The position numbers and the translations under genes are program-made. 64,000 bases of DNA from Pseudochrobactrum kiredjianiae (GTDB lineage: Bacteria > Pseudomonadota > Alphaproteobacteria > Rhizobiales > Rhizobiaceae): positions 1 through 64,000 of the forward strand of contig NZ_JAUCBM010000016.1 of the NCBI RefSeq assembly GCF_030362795.1, given 5' to 3'. Positions 17,496 to 26,878 of this stretch are shown here, one piece after another. A model generated the notes under the pieces. It saw only the letters and a program-made list of their open reading frames with translations, was not told the origin of the DNA and did not search any database. Positions within the stretch are counted from its first letter, which is position 1. Each line of letters begins with the position of its first letter.

Positions 17496-17524
17496 ATTTT
17501 ATTTTGTAGGCGGGGCGCGGTCAA
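17496..17524 (-). promoter_or_regulatory. Sigma-70-type promoter of the sRNA
   Basis: Minus strand: TTGACC (17519-17524), exactly 17-base spacer, TAAAAT (17496-17501). The predicted start at about 17490 gives an 80-nt transcript ending at the T-run. Confidence 0.75.
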
Positions 17525-17612
17525 TTCGGAATCTGGCTAAATAAGACTAATTAATGAAAATTCTGAATTGTCTGAAATTACAATCATTATAACTATTTGA
17601 TATTTTTGCTCA

Positions 17613-17681
17613 AAATGTTTTATCCTGATAATCAGGATAAAACATTTCGACGCGAAATATTGCCGAAATTTCGTCGAAATG
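17613..17681. repeat. Two adjacent perfect inverted repeats upstream of the phosphatase gene
   Basis: First: a 16-bp perfect inverted repeat (17613-17628 and 17632-17647) with only a 3-base TAA loop. Second: CATTTCGACG (17643-17652) pairs with CGTCGAAATG (17672-17681), with nested CGAAAT/ATTTCG inside. They overlap by five bases (17643-17647), so the two stems compete. They end 33 bases before the GTG start of the downstream gene. Confidence 0.8.
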
Positions 17682-17714
17682 CTCATTTGTAGCTGTGAAA
17701 TGGAGTGAATTTCT

Positions 17715-18500
17715 GTGGTGGATTCGTCGTTTTTGAGAAAAGTTGCCTTGGCAGCATCCGAACAAACCTTGCCGCGATTCCGGCAGAAAATTGCAATCGA
17801 TAACAAATATACTGTCGGTTTTGATCCGGTTACGGAAGCTGACCGTGAGGCTGAAGTTGCTATCCGCAAAGTTATCAATGAGCATTTTCCTGAACATGGT
17901 ATTCTGGGTGAGGAATTCGGCGGCGAAAAGCTCGATAGCAGCCATATCTGGGTGATTGATCCGATTGACGGAACGCGCGCTTTCATCTCCGGTCTGCCGG
18001 TGTGGGGAACGCTGGTTGGTCTGATGATTGACGGCGATGCGCGCATCGGCATGATGTCTCAGCCATTCACCAATGAGCTATTCTATACGCTGGGCGAGGG
18101 TGCTTTCTGGAGCGGGCCTGAATATGCCGGTAATGGCGGACAAGTGCAGCTGAAGACCCGTCAGACCACAGATTTGTCTGAAGCGACTGTCTTCACCACA
18201 TCGCCTTCACTGTTCAAAGACGGACAGCGTGAGGCATTTGATCGTCTGGAAGCGCAGGTGCGTTTGTCGCGCTATGGCGTGGATTGCTATGCCTATGCGA
18301 TGCTGGCTTCCGGCTTTGCCGATCTGGTGATCGAAAGCGGCTTGCAGCCTTATGATGTGATGGGGCTTATTCCGGTGATTGAACAGGCTGGTGGCGTTAT
18401 CACACAGGCTGATGGCGGCCCTGCTGAGAAGGGCGGCTATATTGTTGCTGCCGCAACACCGGCTTTGCATGAACAGGCTTTGAAACTACTGAATTCCTGA
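17715..18500 (+). CDS. HisN-type histidinol-phosphatase / inositol monophosphatase family
   Basis: A 261-residue Mg-dependent phosphatase of the IMPase superfamily. Metal site motifs are all present: DPVTEADREAE near residue 37, GILGEEFG near 63, WVIDPIDGTRAFISG near 79 and the C-terminal GLQPYDVMGLIPVIEQAGG near 213. The FISGLPVWGTLVGL stretch resembles HisN proteins, which remove phosphate from histidinol-phosphate in histidine synthesis in many alphaproteobacteria and actinobacteria. A generic inositol-phosphatase role cannot be excluded from sequence alone. The start is one of two tandem GTG codons (17715, 17718) with TGGAG about 10 bases upstream; no ATG fits. Confidence 0.85.
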   Translation: MVDSSFLRKVALAASEQTLPRFRQKIAIDNKYTVGFDPVTEADREAEVAIRKVINEHFPEHGILGEEFGGEKLDSSHIWVIDPIDGTRAFISGLPVWGTLVGLMIDGDARIGMMSQPFTNELFYTLGEGAFWSGPEYAGNGGQVQLKTRQTTDLSEATVFTTSPSLFKDGQREAFDRLEAQVRLSRYGVDCYAYAMLASGFADLVIESGLQPYDVMGLIPVIEQAGGVITQADGGPAEKGGYIVAAATPALHEQALKLLNS

Positions 18501-18512
18501 CCGGTTTAAAGT

Positions 18513-18619
18513 CTAGAGCATAATTCCATAAACTTGGATCAGTTCAAGATAAAATTATGCTCTAGTTTTAAAGTGTTAGAGCGACCTTTGTGTGCCAAGT
18601 CTGGCACACGGCGCTCTAG
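18513..18619. repeat. Two-hairpin intergenic repeat, full copy (reverse orientation)
   Basis: Hairpin A: TAGAGCATAATT pairs with AATTATGCTCTA around a 28-base centre. Hairpin B: TTAGAGCG ... CGCTCTAG encloses TGTGCCA/TGGCACA. The link between them is GTTTTAAAGTG. Its right end overlaps the coding sequence of the following minus-strand gene. Confidence 0.9.
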
Positions 18620-19613
18620 TCAGCGCCGGTTCAGTGAGCTGTTCCGGTGCGGCTGATCCCGGGATAAAAGCATCAAAAGCTGCCCAGACCTGCTCGCGGT
18701 AAAAGTCGCTCTCCTGCAATAATTCGTGGTAGGCACCATCAATGGTAATCAATGATGCTGTGCGCAGATTGCCTGCAAAGCGCGTTGCTGCCTTGCTGTC
18801 GACAACCCGATCTGCACCCGGAACCAGAAACAGGGTCGGGATCGTGAAGCTCTCATAAAATTTGGTTGTATTGATGCTGTGAATGGCACGCAATGTTTGT
18901 GCCAGCCATTGAATTGTTGGCCCTGCAATGCCGAGCTGCGGCTGGTCACGCGTAATAGTGGCATTGCGGATATAGCGTGTCTGATCATGGGTTAGCGGAT
19001 TGCGGGCAAAGCTCTCCGGCGGCAATTGTAACGGAACTTTCCCCGCATAGCGGCTGCCAAAACCGGCATAGGCCAGTAGGGTCGCCAGCGGCCGCAACTG
19101 CCGGTCTGAAAAAATGCTGCGCGCTAAACCTAAAAACGGGGAGATCAAGACCATACGCTGGATGCGGGATTGCAGCATTTCGTGCGACTGCAAGGCTATC
19201 AACGCGCCGGTAGAATGTGCGAGAATATAAAAAGGCGGCGGGCAGTCCGGCATCACAATCGTTTTGAGAAAGGTTTCAAAATCGCTCCGATAATCGGCAA
19301 AATTGCGGACATAACCGCGCTCCGCATCTTTGAGCATGCGGAAAGATCCGCCCTGACCGCGCCAGTCCATGGTCGCCACGCAGAAGCCGCGTTTGTTCAG
19401 ATCGCTAATCGTTTCAAAGTATTTTTCAAAGGCTTCATTGCGACCATGCAGCAGAATGACAGTGCCTTGGCGGGATGTCTCTGCTGTATTTTTGCTCACG
19501 GCATAGCGCAGCTGAAAACCATCGGCAGATTTGAAATAGCCTGCCTGTAAGCCTGCTGGTGCAGGGTTATTTTCGGTTTCAAAATAGATTTGTGTCATTG
19601 CGCGATTACTCAT
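18576..19613 (-). CDS. Alpha/beta hydrolase, lysophospholipase/monoacylglycerol lipase-like
   Basis: A 345-residue serine hydrolase resembling PldB/monoglyceride lipase. Visible marks are the oxyanion region VILLHGRNEAFEKYF (residues 52-66), DWRGQGGS, nucleophile elbow LAHSTGAL with Ser134, Asp in FLVPGADRVVDSKAA and His in DGAYHELLQESDF. The substrate is probably a lysophospholipid or monoacylglycerol. The last 14 codons (TRAPCARLGTQRSL) and the TAA stop are read from hairpin B of the adjacent intergenic repeat, so the native C-terminus has apparently been replaced or extended by the repeat. Starts at 19613 (ATGAGTAAT) and 19598 (second Met) are both possible; neither has a strong ribosome binding site. 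Confidence 0.88.
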   Translation of the reverse strand: MSNRAMTQIYFETENNPAPAGLQAGYFKSADGFQLRYAVSKNTAETSRQGTVILLHGRNEAFEKYFETISDLNKRGFCVATMDWRGQGGSFRMLKDAERGYVRNFADYRSDFETFLKTIVMPDCPPPFYILAHSTGALIALQSHEMLQSRIQRMVLISPFLGLARSIFSDRQLRPLATLLAYAGFGSRYAGKVPLQLPPESFARNPLTHDQTRYIRNATITRDQPQLGIAGPTIQWLAQTLRAIHSINTTKFYESFTIPTLFLVPGADRVVDSKAATRFAGNLRTASLITIDGAYHELLQESDFYREQVWAAFDAFIPGSAAPEQLTEPALTRAPCARLGTQRSL

Positions 19614-19710
19614 GAAGCCGGTTCTGAAAATATATTATTCCAGAAGTTACAATCAACTATAGCAGGAAGATGACGGGCAGAAAACAAATTGTAAATGCTG
19701 ATATTGCCCC

Positions 19711-19740
19711 CTTGAAATGTGTTTTCTTTAATACCAGATC
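19711..19740 (+). promoter_or_regulatory. Possible RpoH (sigma-32) promoter of the heat-shock gene
   Basis: CTTGAAA (19711-19717), 16-base spacer, CCAGATC (19734-19740). CTTGAAA is the typical alphaproteobacterial RpoH -35 element; the -10 is a partial match. The implied 5' leader is about 100 bases, long enough to contain a ROSE-type RNA thermometer, and the bases CGCTCTGAAGGAGG just before the start are compatible with one. Confidence 0.45.
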
Positions 19741-19849
19741 ATTGGTGTAGCCGCCTGATAAGGGGCTGCATGAACAAGAAAGGCTCGCCGAAACTGGGAG
19801 TTTTTCAGTCTGTACTTTAACGCAACGTCGCTCTGAAGGAGGGCATATT

Positions 19850-20341
19850 ATGCGTCATTTTGATTTTTCTCCGCTTTACCGTTCAACCGTTGGTTTCGAC
19901 CGTCTGTTCACCATGCTGGACAGCCTTGGTCAGCCGGAAAGTGCGCAGGCTTATCCGCCTTATAATATCGAGCGCACCGGTGAAAGCTCATACCGTATTA
20001 CCATGGCTGTGGCCGGTTTCGACCAGAATGAAATTGAAATCGAAGCCCATCGCAATCAGCTGACCATTAAAGGCACCAAGATTACTGAGGAAACTGATGC
20101 TGAAAAAGAGTTTCTTTATCGCGGCATTGCCTCACGTGCTTTCGAGCGCCGTTTCCATCTGGCCGACCATGTTGAGGTTGCCGGTGCGAGCCTGAAAAAT
20201 GGCCTGTTGCATATTGATCTTAAACGCGAAATTCCGGAAGAGCTGAAGCCGCGCAAGATTAATGTCACCGCTGTTTCCGGCGATACTGCACAGAGCATTG
20301 ATGCCAAAACAGTTGATGCGAAAGCAATCAGCAGCAACTAA
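19850..20341 (+). CDS. Small heat-shock protein, Hsp20/IbpA family
   Basis: Cytoplasmic ATP-independent holdase of 163 residues. An N-terminal FDFSPLYRSTVGFDRLF motif of class A alphaproteobacterial small heat-shock proteins is followed by an alpha-crystallin domain (about 38-135, from YPPYNIERTGESSYRITMAV to GLLHIDLKREIP). A Lys/Arg-Ile tail and a 25-residue Ala/Asp-rich extension come last; the extension is slightly longer than in IbpA. It binds unfolding proteins during heat stress. A perfect AAGGAGG lies 7 bases before the ATG. A likely RpoH promoter and thermosensor leader precede it, and a strong terminator follows. Confidence 0.95.
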   Translation: MRHFDFSPLYRSTVGFDRLFTMLDSLGQPESAQAYPPYNIERTGESSYRITMAVAGFDQNEIEIEAHRNQLTIKGTKITEETDAEKEFLYRGIASRAFERRFHLADHVEVAGASLKNGLLHIDLKREIPEELKPRKINVTAVSGDTAQSIDAKTVDAKAISSN

Positions 20342-20363
20342 GCTGCCTATAGTCTGAATGAAG

Positions 20364-20392
20364 AAAGGGCAGGAAATTTCCTGCCCTTTTTG
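20364..20392. terminator. Bidirectional terminator between hsp20 and threonine aldolase genes
   Basis: Perfect palindrome AAAGGGCAGGAAA/TTTCCTGCCCTTT (20364-20376 and 20377-20389), flanked by A-rich and T-rich runs, between two convergent genes. Confidence 0.88.
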
Positions 20393-20393
20393 T

Positions 20394-21446
20394 TTAAAGC
20401 GCTTTGATCAGAGCCGCGAACTGATCAATCTCAGCTTCCGTGGTGGCGAAGCTGGTAACGAGGCGGACAAAGGTTTCATCCTCGGCAATCGGATCCGCGC
20501 TATGCGGCGGGTTCCAGTCGTAGAACACTGCGCCCTGAGCCTGTAGTTTTTCGCTGTCGGATTTTTTCAAAATCGCAAACAGTTCATTGGCCTGTGGCTG
20601 CCAAGCCAGTTTCACTTTGTCTGAACCATTGATCGCCTGTGCCAGTTTGCTGGTCATTGCGTTGGCATGGCGGGCAAGGTTGAGCCAGAGATCATCTTTG
20701 AGATAAGCATCGAACTGGGCAGCAATGAAACGGGTTTTAGAGAACAGTTGTGCCGCGCGTTTGCGGATAAATGGCAGATCTTTGGCCTGATCCGGGTTCA
20801 TGAACACCAGTGCTTCTGCACACCAGCAGCCGTTTTTGGTGCCACCAAAAGAGACGATATCCACGCCCTGCTTCCATGTCATTTCTGCCGGTGTCACATC
20901 GAGCGTGACCAGAGCATTGGCGAAGCGCGCACCATCGAGATGCAATGGCAAATTCTTTTCACGGCAGATTGCCGAAATTGTCGCAATTTCTTCAAGTGTA
21001 TAAAGCGTACCGATTTCAGTGGCTTGCGTAATGGTGACGGCCATTGGCTGACCGGCATGAATGAAGCCCGGATTGAAGCGTTTCAATTCTTTGCGCAGAT
21101 TTGCCGGATCCATTTTGCCAAGTGCACCATCAACCGGATGCAGACGTGCGCCGCCGGTGAAATATTCAGGTGCGCCACATTCATCTTCGATCACATGGGC
21201 TTCACGATGGCAAAGCGAGACACCGCCCGGACGGTTGACACTGGCCAGTGCCAGAGAATTGGCGGCTGTGCCTGTGCCGACAAAATAAACCGCGACTTCA
21301 CGTTCAAACAATTCATTGAAACGCTGTTCGACTTTTTTGTCGATTTCGCTGGCGCCATAGGAGGCGGCGAAACCGCCGGCATTGGCAGCGATATTGGCGG
21401 TAATGTTAGGATGGGCACCTGCCCAGTTATCGGAAGCGAAAAACAT
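20394..21446 (-). CDS. ltaE: Low-specificity L-threonine aldolase
   Basis: PLP enzyme (350 residues) of the beta-eliminating lyase family that cleaves threonine or allo-threonine to glycine and acetaldehyde. Visible are the N-terminal FFASDNWAGAHP, the PLP-phosphate loop VGTGTAANSLAL, LHLDGARFANAL with the PLP-binding Asp, and Schiff-base Lys in SFGGTKNGCW. The ATG at 21446 is preferred over an adjacent TTG because GGAG lies 8 bases upstream on the coding strand. It stands alone, convergent with hsp20, and upstream is the long leader region of gltB. Confidence 0.93.
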   Translation of the reverse strand: MFFASDNWAGAHPNITANIAANAGGFAASYGASEIDKKVEQRFNELFEREVAVYFVGTGTAANSLALASVNRPGGVSLCHREAHVIEDECGAPEYFTGGARLHPVDGALGKMDPANLRKELKRFNPGFIHAGQPMAVTITQATEIGTLYTLEEIATISAICREKNLPLHLDGARFANALVTLDVTPAEMTWKQGVDIVSFGGTKNGCWCAEALVFMNPDQAKDLPFIRKRAAQLFSKTRFIAAQFDAYLKDDLWLNLARHANAMTSKLAQAINGSDKVKLAWQPQANELFAILKKSDSEKLQAQGAVFYDWNPPHSADPIAEDETFVRLVTSFATTEAEIDQFAALIKAL

Positions 21447-21882
21447 CAACAGGCTCCGTATGCTTGAATGTTGCAGGTGTTATAGCGAATTTTTTGTCGC
21501 ACACGAATGAAACCTGTCATCAATTCCGCGTGTGGTCACATTGACGCAGTTTGGCTCTGTCGTTGTAAATATCACATAGCTAAATCTTTGTTTTTTCATA
21601 AGTCACAACGGATCGCGCAATAAAATTACAAATAACCGATTTAAAATTGCATATTTCGTGCTTGTAGAGTGGAAAATATTCTGCAATAAAATGATAGGGC
21701 AGCAATGCTGACCTATTAAGTGATATTCGTCACAACACAGATCAGACGAATTTTGCTATAATTCATGCACTGCTTTTCCGGTTTGCGTCGTGGCAGATAA
21801 ATCTGCTGTTGTGTTGAGCGGTGAAAGCATCCCCTGACAACAAGCACGACAATCGTGCGCTTTGCATCAAGGAGGCTGATCC

Positions 21883-22053
21883 ATGACATATCTGTTGCAG
21901 AATGCTGCCTGCTTCCTTTGCTGTGTTTTACGGGCAGGCATATTCACAAATTCATTTAACAATTCTGTCGTTTTAGCGCTGGTATTTATCCCGTCTGGAG
22001 GACGGGTTGCTGCCGCACGCCTGAACCGGCAAATGGCCCTGTACCGGGTCTAA
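21883..22053 (+). CDS. Candidate 56-residue leader peptide upstream of gltB
   Basis: Short frame starting [19 protein letters not shown] and ending [10 protein letters not shown]. It has an excellent ribosome binding site (AAGGAGG, 21869-21875) seven bases before its ATG. Its stop codon TAA lies inside the TAAGGAGG that serves gltB, 10 bases before the gltB ATG. That geometry suggests translational coupling. The peptide has a Cys-rich hydrophobic start (three Cys within residues 10-15) and a basic end. I know no family for it. A hairpin GCACGA/TCGTGC (21844-21858) precedes it. It could be a regulatory leader or simply a small coupled gene; only the start signals argue that it is translated. 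Confidence 0.55.
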   Translation: MTYLLQNAACFLCCVLRAGIFTNSFNNSVVLALVFIPSGGRVAAARLNRQMALYRV

Positions 22054-22063
22054 GGAGGTTTCG

Positions 22064-25000
22064 ATGTTGATCAAGTCGCATTCTGTTGGGGCAATTCAGG
22101 CTCATATGCATACAGAAATAGGCGGCAAAACCACAACATCGACTAAAACCACCAAACCTCAAAACCGAACTCCCGATATTCCGACGTTGCAAAATCGCGA
22201 CTTGCCTGTGCGTCAGGGGCTCTATGACCCAAAGCGTGAGCATGATGCCTGTGGTGTCGGCTTTATTGCACAAATGAAAAACATTCCGTCGCACCAGATT
22301 GTGCTGGACGGTTTGCAGATGCTTGAAAACCTGACGCATCGTGGCGCGGTTGGCGCAGACCCTTTGATGGGCGATGGCGCGGGTATTCTGGTGCAAATTC
22401 CTGACCGCTTCTTCCGTGATGAAATGGCAAAAAATGGCATAGCTTTGCCGGATGCCGGACATTACGCCGTCGGTCAGATTTTCATGCCGCAGGATGTAAA
22501 ATTGCGTGCCCATCTGGAGCGCGTGATTACGGAAGTAATAGCGGCAGAAGGCCAGAGCCTGATCGGTTTCCGCAATGTGCCGGTTGATAATAGTTCTTTG
22601 TCCAAAGCTGAGGATATTGCCGCAACCGAGCCGGTGCATCGTCAGGTCTTTATCGGGCGCAATCCGAATATTACGAATGATGACGATTTCGAGCGCCGCC
22701 TGTTTGTGTTGCGCAAGGTGATTTCCAACCGGATTTTCCATGAGACAGAAGGCCGTGATAACGGTTTTTATATTGTCTCAATGTCGGCCCGTACTGTGAT
22801 TTATAAAGGCATGTTCCTTGCCTATCAGGTCGGTTCTTATTATCAGGATTTGAGTGATCCGCGTTTTGAGAGTGCCATTGCGCTGGTGCATCAGCGCTTT
22901 TCAACCAATACATTCCCGTCATGGAAGCTGGCACATCCGTATCGCATGGTTGCACATAATGGCGAGATCAACACGCTGCGTGGCAATGTCAACTGGATGG
23001 CAGCGCGTCAGGCTTCGGTTGATAGCGAGCTGTTCGGCAATGATATCTCCAAACTCTGGCCGATTTCCTATGAAGGGCAATCGGATACGGCTTGTTTTGA
23101 CAATGCGCTCGAATTTCTGGTGCAGGGGGGCTATTCCCTGAGCCATGCCATGATGATGCTGATCCCCGAAGCTTGGGGCAATAACAAGCTGATGGCTGAT
23201 GAACGCAAAGCGTTTTACGAATATCACGCAGCCTTGATGGAGCCGTGGGACGGCCCTGCCGCTGTTGCCTTTACCGATGGCCGCCAGATTGGTGCGACGC
23301 TTGATCGGAATGGTCTGCGTCCGGCACGTTATCTGGTGACGGATGATGACCGGATTATTCTGGCATCAGAAGCCGGTGTGCTGCCCGTTGATGAAAGCCG
23401 GATTGTCAAAAAATGGCGATTACAGCCCGGACGTATGCTGCTGATCGATTTGGAGCAAGGGCGCATTGTCAGTGATGATGAGCTGAAATCTCAGATCGCC
23501 AGTGCTCACCCTTATCGCCAATGGCTGAAAAATACGCAGTTGGTGCTGGAGGATCTGGCGCCGGTGGAGCCACGCGCTCTGCGCCGTGATGTTAGTCTGA
23601 TTGAGCGTCAACGCAGCTTTGGCTACACGCAGGAAGACACCAAACTGCTGATGGCGCCGATGGCGACAACGGGTCAGGAAGCCGTTGGCTCGATGGGTAC
23701 GGATACGCCGATTTCCGCACTCTCGGACAAGGCCAAGCTGCTTTACACCTATTTCAAGCAGAATTTTGCGCAAGTCACCAATCCGCCGATTGATCCGATC
23801 CGTGAAGAATTGGTGATGAGCCTCGTGTCTTTCATCGGGCCGCGTCCGAATATTTTTGATCTGGTTGGCACATCACGGCGCAAGCGTCTGGAAGTGCGCC
23901 AGCCAATCCTGACCAATGCCGACTTAGAAAAAATCCGCTCGATCGGCCATTCGGAAGACCGTTTTGACACCAAGACGCTGGATATGACTTATCCGGTGAA
24001 TGAAGGTTCGTCAGGTATGGATGGTACATTGGCACGCTTATGTGACCGTGCGGAAGCGGCGGTGCATGGTGGCTATAACATCATCATCCTGTCCGACCGG
24101 CAGGTGGGGGCAGATCGTATTGCCATTCCGGCTTTGCTGGCGACTGCCGCTGTGCATCATCATTTGATCCGCAAGGGCTTGCGTACCTCTGTCGGACTGG
24201 TGGTTGAGAGCGGTGAGCCGCGAGAAGTCCATCATTTCTGCTGCCTTGCCGGTTATGGTGCCGAGGCGATCAATCCCTATCTCGCTTTTGATACGCTGAC
24301 CGATATGCATCAGCGCGGGGATTTCCCGCCGGAAGTAGATAGCAGTGAGATTGTCAGCCGCTATATCAAATCGCTTGGCAAAGGCATGCTCAAGGTGATG
24401 TCAAAAATGGGCATCTCCACCTATCAGTCCTATTGCGGCGCGCAGATTTTTGACGCCATCGGGCTTCGCCAGGATTTTGTTGATCGGTTTTTCTTCGGCA
24501 CGGCCTCGATGATTGAAGGCGTGGGCTTAAATGAAGTGGCGCAGGAAACTGTGCTGCGCCACAATACAGCATTTATCAAGGAAATTGGCGGCACCGGCGC
24601 ACTGCATGTCGGCGGTGAATATGCCTACCGTATTCGTGGTGAGGCGCATATGTGGTCGCCGGATGCGGTGGCAAAGCTGCAACATGCAGTACGCAATGAT
24701 AATCCGAAGAGCTTTGCCGAATATTCTGAGATGCTCAACAGTCGTTCTGCGGCTGCTAAGACCATCCGTAGCCTGTTTCATCTCAAGCGTGCAGGCGAGC
24801 GCGGTAAAAAGCCGGTTGAATTGGCAGAGGTTGAAACTGCGGCCGACATCGTGAAACGGTTCTCGACCGGTGCGATGTCGTTCGGCTCAATCTCGCGTGA
24901 AGCGCATACAACATTGGCGGTTGCGATGAACCGCATTGGTGCTAAGTCCAATACCGGTGAGGGTGGCGAAGAGCCGGATCGTCTTTATCCGCTGCGGGAC

Positions 25001-26848
25001 GGTTCACCAAACCCGCAACGCTCGGCGATCAAGCAGGTGGCATCGGGGCGTTTTGGCGTGACCACAGAATATCTGGTCAATGCCGATATGATCCAGATCA
25101 AGGTGGCACAGGGTGCCAAGCCCGGTGAAGGCGGGCAGTTGCCGGGTCATAAGGTGGATGCGACGATTGCCAAGACACGTCATTCCACACCGCGTGTCGG
25201 GTTGATTTCGCCGCCGCCGCATCATGATATTTATTCGATTGAAGATCTGGCGCAGCTGATTTTCGACTTGAAAAATGTCAATCCGCAAGCTGATATTTCC
25301 GTCAAGCTGGTGTCGGAAGTCGGTGTTGGCACGGTTGCTGCCGGTGTTGCCAAGGCGCGTGCCGATCATATCACTGTTTCCGGCTATGATGGTGGTACCG
25401 GCGCTTCACCGCTGACTTCGCTGAAACATGCCGGTTCGCCTTGGGAAACAGGTCTGGCGGAAACCCATCAGACTTTGGTACTCAATGGTCTGCGTTCACG
25501 TATTGCGCTTCAGGTGGATGGTGGTTTGCGTACTGGGCGCGATGTGATTATCGGCGCATTGCTCGGCGCGGATGAGTTCGGCTTTTCCACTGCGCCGCTG
25601 ATCGCTGCCGGTTGTATCATGATGCGCAAATGCCATCTCAATACCTGCCCTGTGGGTGTTGCCACGCAGGATCCTGTGTTGCGCCAGCGCTTTAAAGGCA
25701 CACCGGAGCATGTGATCAACTTCTTCTTCTACCTTGCAGAGGAGGTGCGCGTGCTGTTGGCCGAACTTGGTTTCACCAAACTGGAACAGATAATCGGGCG
25801 TTCTGACCTGTTGGAAAAACAGGCGGCAATCAATCACTGGAAGGCGCAAGGCCTCGATTTCAGCCGCATTTTCTATCGCCCTTATGCAGCGGTTGCGGGT
25901 GATGAAGCACAATTACGCCATACGCAATTACAGCAACATCCGATTGATGATGTGCTGGATCGCGCGTTGATTGAGGCCGCAGCACCGGCGCTGGAAAATC
26001 GTGAGAAGGTTGTACTTACTCGCAGCATTAAGAACACGGATCGCTCAGCCGGTGCCATGCTCTCCGGTGCGCTGGTCAAACGCTACCGGCATAAGGGCTT
26101 GCCGGAAGAGACAATACAGGTGCGTTTCAACGGTACGGCTGGCCAGTCTTTCGCAGCATTTCTGGCACATGGCATCAGCTTTGAGCTGCATGGCGAAGGC
26201 AATGATTATATTGGCAAGGGCTTAAGCGGCGGGCGGATTATTATCCGGCCGGATGCGGGTAGTCAGCTTAAAGCCGATGAGGCGATCATTGCCGGTAATA
26301 CTGTGCTCTACGGCGCGATTGAAGGTGAATGTTATATTCGCGGACAAGCGGGCGAGCGTTTTGCCGTGCGTAACTCCGGTGCCGTGGCGGTTGTTGAAGG
26401 TGTGGGCGACCACGGCTGCGAATATATGACCGGCGGGGTGGTGGTTGTGATCGGCGAGACGGGGCGCAATTTCGCGGCCGGTATGTCCGGTGGCGTGGCC
26501 TATGTGCTGGATGAGGCCGGTGACTTTGCCGAGCGTTGTAATATGGCAATGGTGGAGCTGGAGCCGGTGCCTGAAGAAGATGATATTCTGGAGCGCCTGC
26601 ATCATCACGGCGGTGATCTGATGCATAAAGGCCGTGTGGATGTTTCCGGCAATATGACCCGCCATGATGAGGAACGGCTGGTGCAGCTTTTGACCAATCA
26701 TCATCATTATACGGGCTCGGAACAGGCACGGATGATCCTTGATAATTGGGAACAGTATCGTCCGAAATTCGTCAAAGTCATGCCGGTCGAATATCGCCGC
26801 GCTTTGGAAGAGATGGAACTTCTGCGTAATCCGGTTGCTGCAGAGTAA
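22064..26848 (+). CDS. gltB: Glutamate synthase (NADPH), large subunit
   Basis: The 1,594-residue GOGAT alpha chain makes two glutamates from glutamine and 2-oxoglutarate, with ammonia channelled between sites. N-terminal class II glutamine amidotransferase domain: the nucleophile Cys63 in HDACGVGF becomes the mature N-terminus after removal of a propeptide that, with this start, is 62 residues, longer than usual (an alternative Met is at residue 15). The central domain is followed by an FMN-binding synthase domain ([23 protein letters not shown]). The 3Fe-4S cysteines are C1184, C1190 and C1195 in [15 protein letters not shown]. The C-terminal GXGXG beta-helix has many Gly repeats ([32 protein letters not shown]). 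It is followed by gltD. Confidence 0.98.
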   Translation: MLIKSHSVGAIQAHMHTEIGGKTTTSTKTTKPQNRTPDIPTLQNRDLPVRQGLYDPKREHDACGVGFIAQMKNIPSHQIVLDGLQMLENLTHRGAVGADPLMGDGAGILVQIPDRFFRDEMAKNGIALPDAGHYAVGQIFMPQDVKLRAHLERVITEVIAAEGQSLIGFRNVPVDNSSLSKAEDIAATEPVHRQVFIGRNPNITNDDDFERRLFVLRKVISNRIFHETEGRDNGFYIVSMSARTVIYKGMFLAYQVGSYYQDLSDPRFESAIALVHQRFSTNTFPSWKLAHPYRMVAHNGEINTLRGNVNWMAARQASVDSELFGNDISKLWPISYEGQSDTACFDNALEFLVQGGYSLSHAMMMLIPEAWGNNKLMADERKAFYEYHAALMEPWDGPAAVAFTDGRQIGATLDRNGLRPARYLVTDDDRIILASEAGVLPVDESRIVKKWRLQPGRMLLIDLEQGRIVSDDELKSQIASAHPYRQWLKNTQLVLEDLAPVEPRALRRDVSLIERQRSFGYTQEDTKLLMAPMATTGQEAVGSMGTDTPISALSDKAKLLYTYFKQNFAQVTNPPIDPIREELVMSLVSFIGPRPNIFDLVGTSRRKRLEVRQPILTNADLEKIRSIGHSEDRFDTKTLDMTYPVNEGSSGMDGTLARLCDRAEAAVHGGYNIIILSDRQVGADRIAIPALLATAAVHHHLIRKGLRTSVGLVVESGEPREVHHFCCLAGYGAEAINPYLAFDTLTDMHQRGDFPPEVDSSEIVSRYIKSLGKGMLKVMSKMGISTYQSYCGAQIFDAIGLRQDFVDRFFFGTASMIEGVGLNEVAQETVLRHNTAFIKEIGGTGALHVGGEYAYRIRGEAHMWSPDAVAKLQHAVRNDNPKSFAEYSEMLNSRSAAAKTIRSLFHLKRAGERGKKPVELAEVETAADIVKRFSTGAMSFGSISREAHTTLAVAMNRIGAKSNTGEGGEEPDRLYPLRDGSPNPQRSAIKQVASGRFGVTTEYLVNADMIQIKVAQGAKPGEGGQLPGHKVDATIAKTRHSTPRVGLISPPPHHDIYSIEDLAQLIFDLKNVNPQADISVKLVSEVGVGTVAAGVAKARADHITVSGYDGGTGASPLTSLKHAGSPWETGLAETHQTLVLNGLRSRIALQVDGGLRTGRDVIIGALLGADEFGFSTAPLIAAGCIMMRKCHLNTCPVGVATQDPVLRQRFKGTPEHVINFFFYLAEEVRVLLAELGFTKLEQIIGRSDLLEKQAAINHWKAQGLDFSRIFYRPYAAVAGDEAQLRHTQLQQHPIDDVLDRALIEAAAPALENREKVVLTRSIKNTDRSAGAMLSGALVKRYRHKGLPEETIQVRFNGTAGQSFAAFLAHGISFELHGEGNDYIGKGLSGGRIIIRPDAGSQLKADEAIIAGNTVLYGAIEGECYIRGQAGERFAVRNSGAVAVVEGVGDHGCEYMTGGVVVVIGETGRNFAAGMSGGVAYVLDEAGDFAERCNMAMVELEPVPEEDDILERLHHHGGDLMHKGRVDVSGNMTRHDEERLVQLLTNHHHYTGSEQARMILDNWEQYRPKFVKVMPVEYRRALEEMELLRNPVAAE

Positions 26849-26878
26849 TCGCGTCTCCTGAAAATATAGGTTTTTAAA

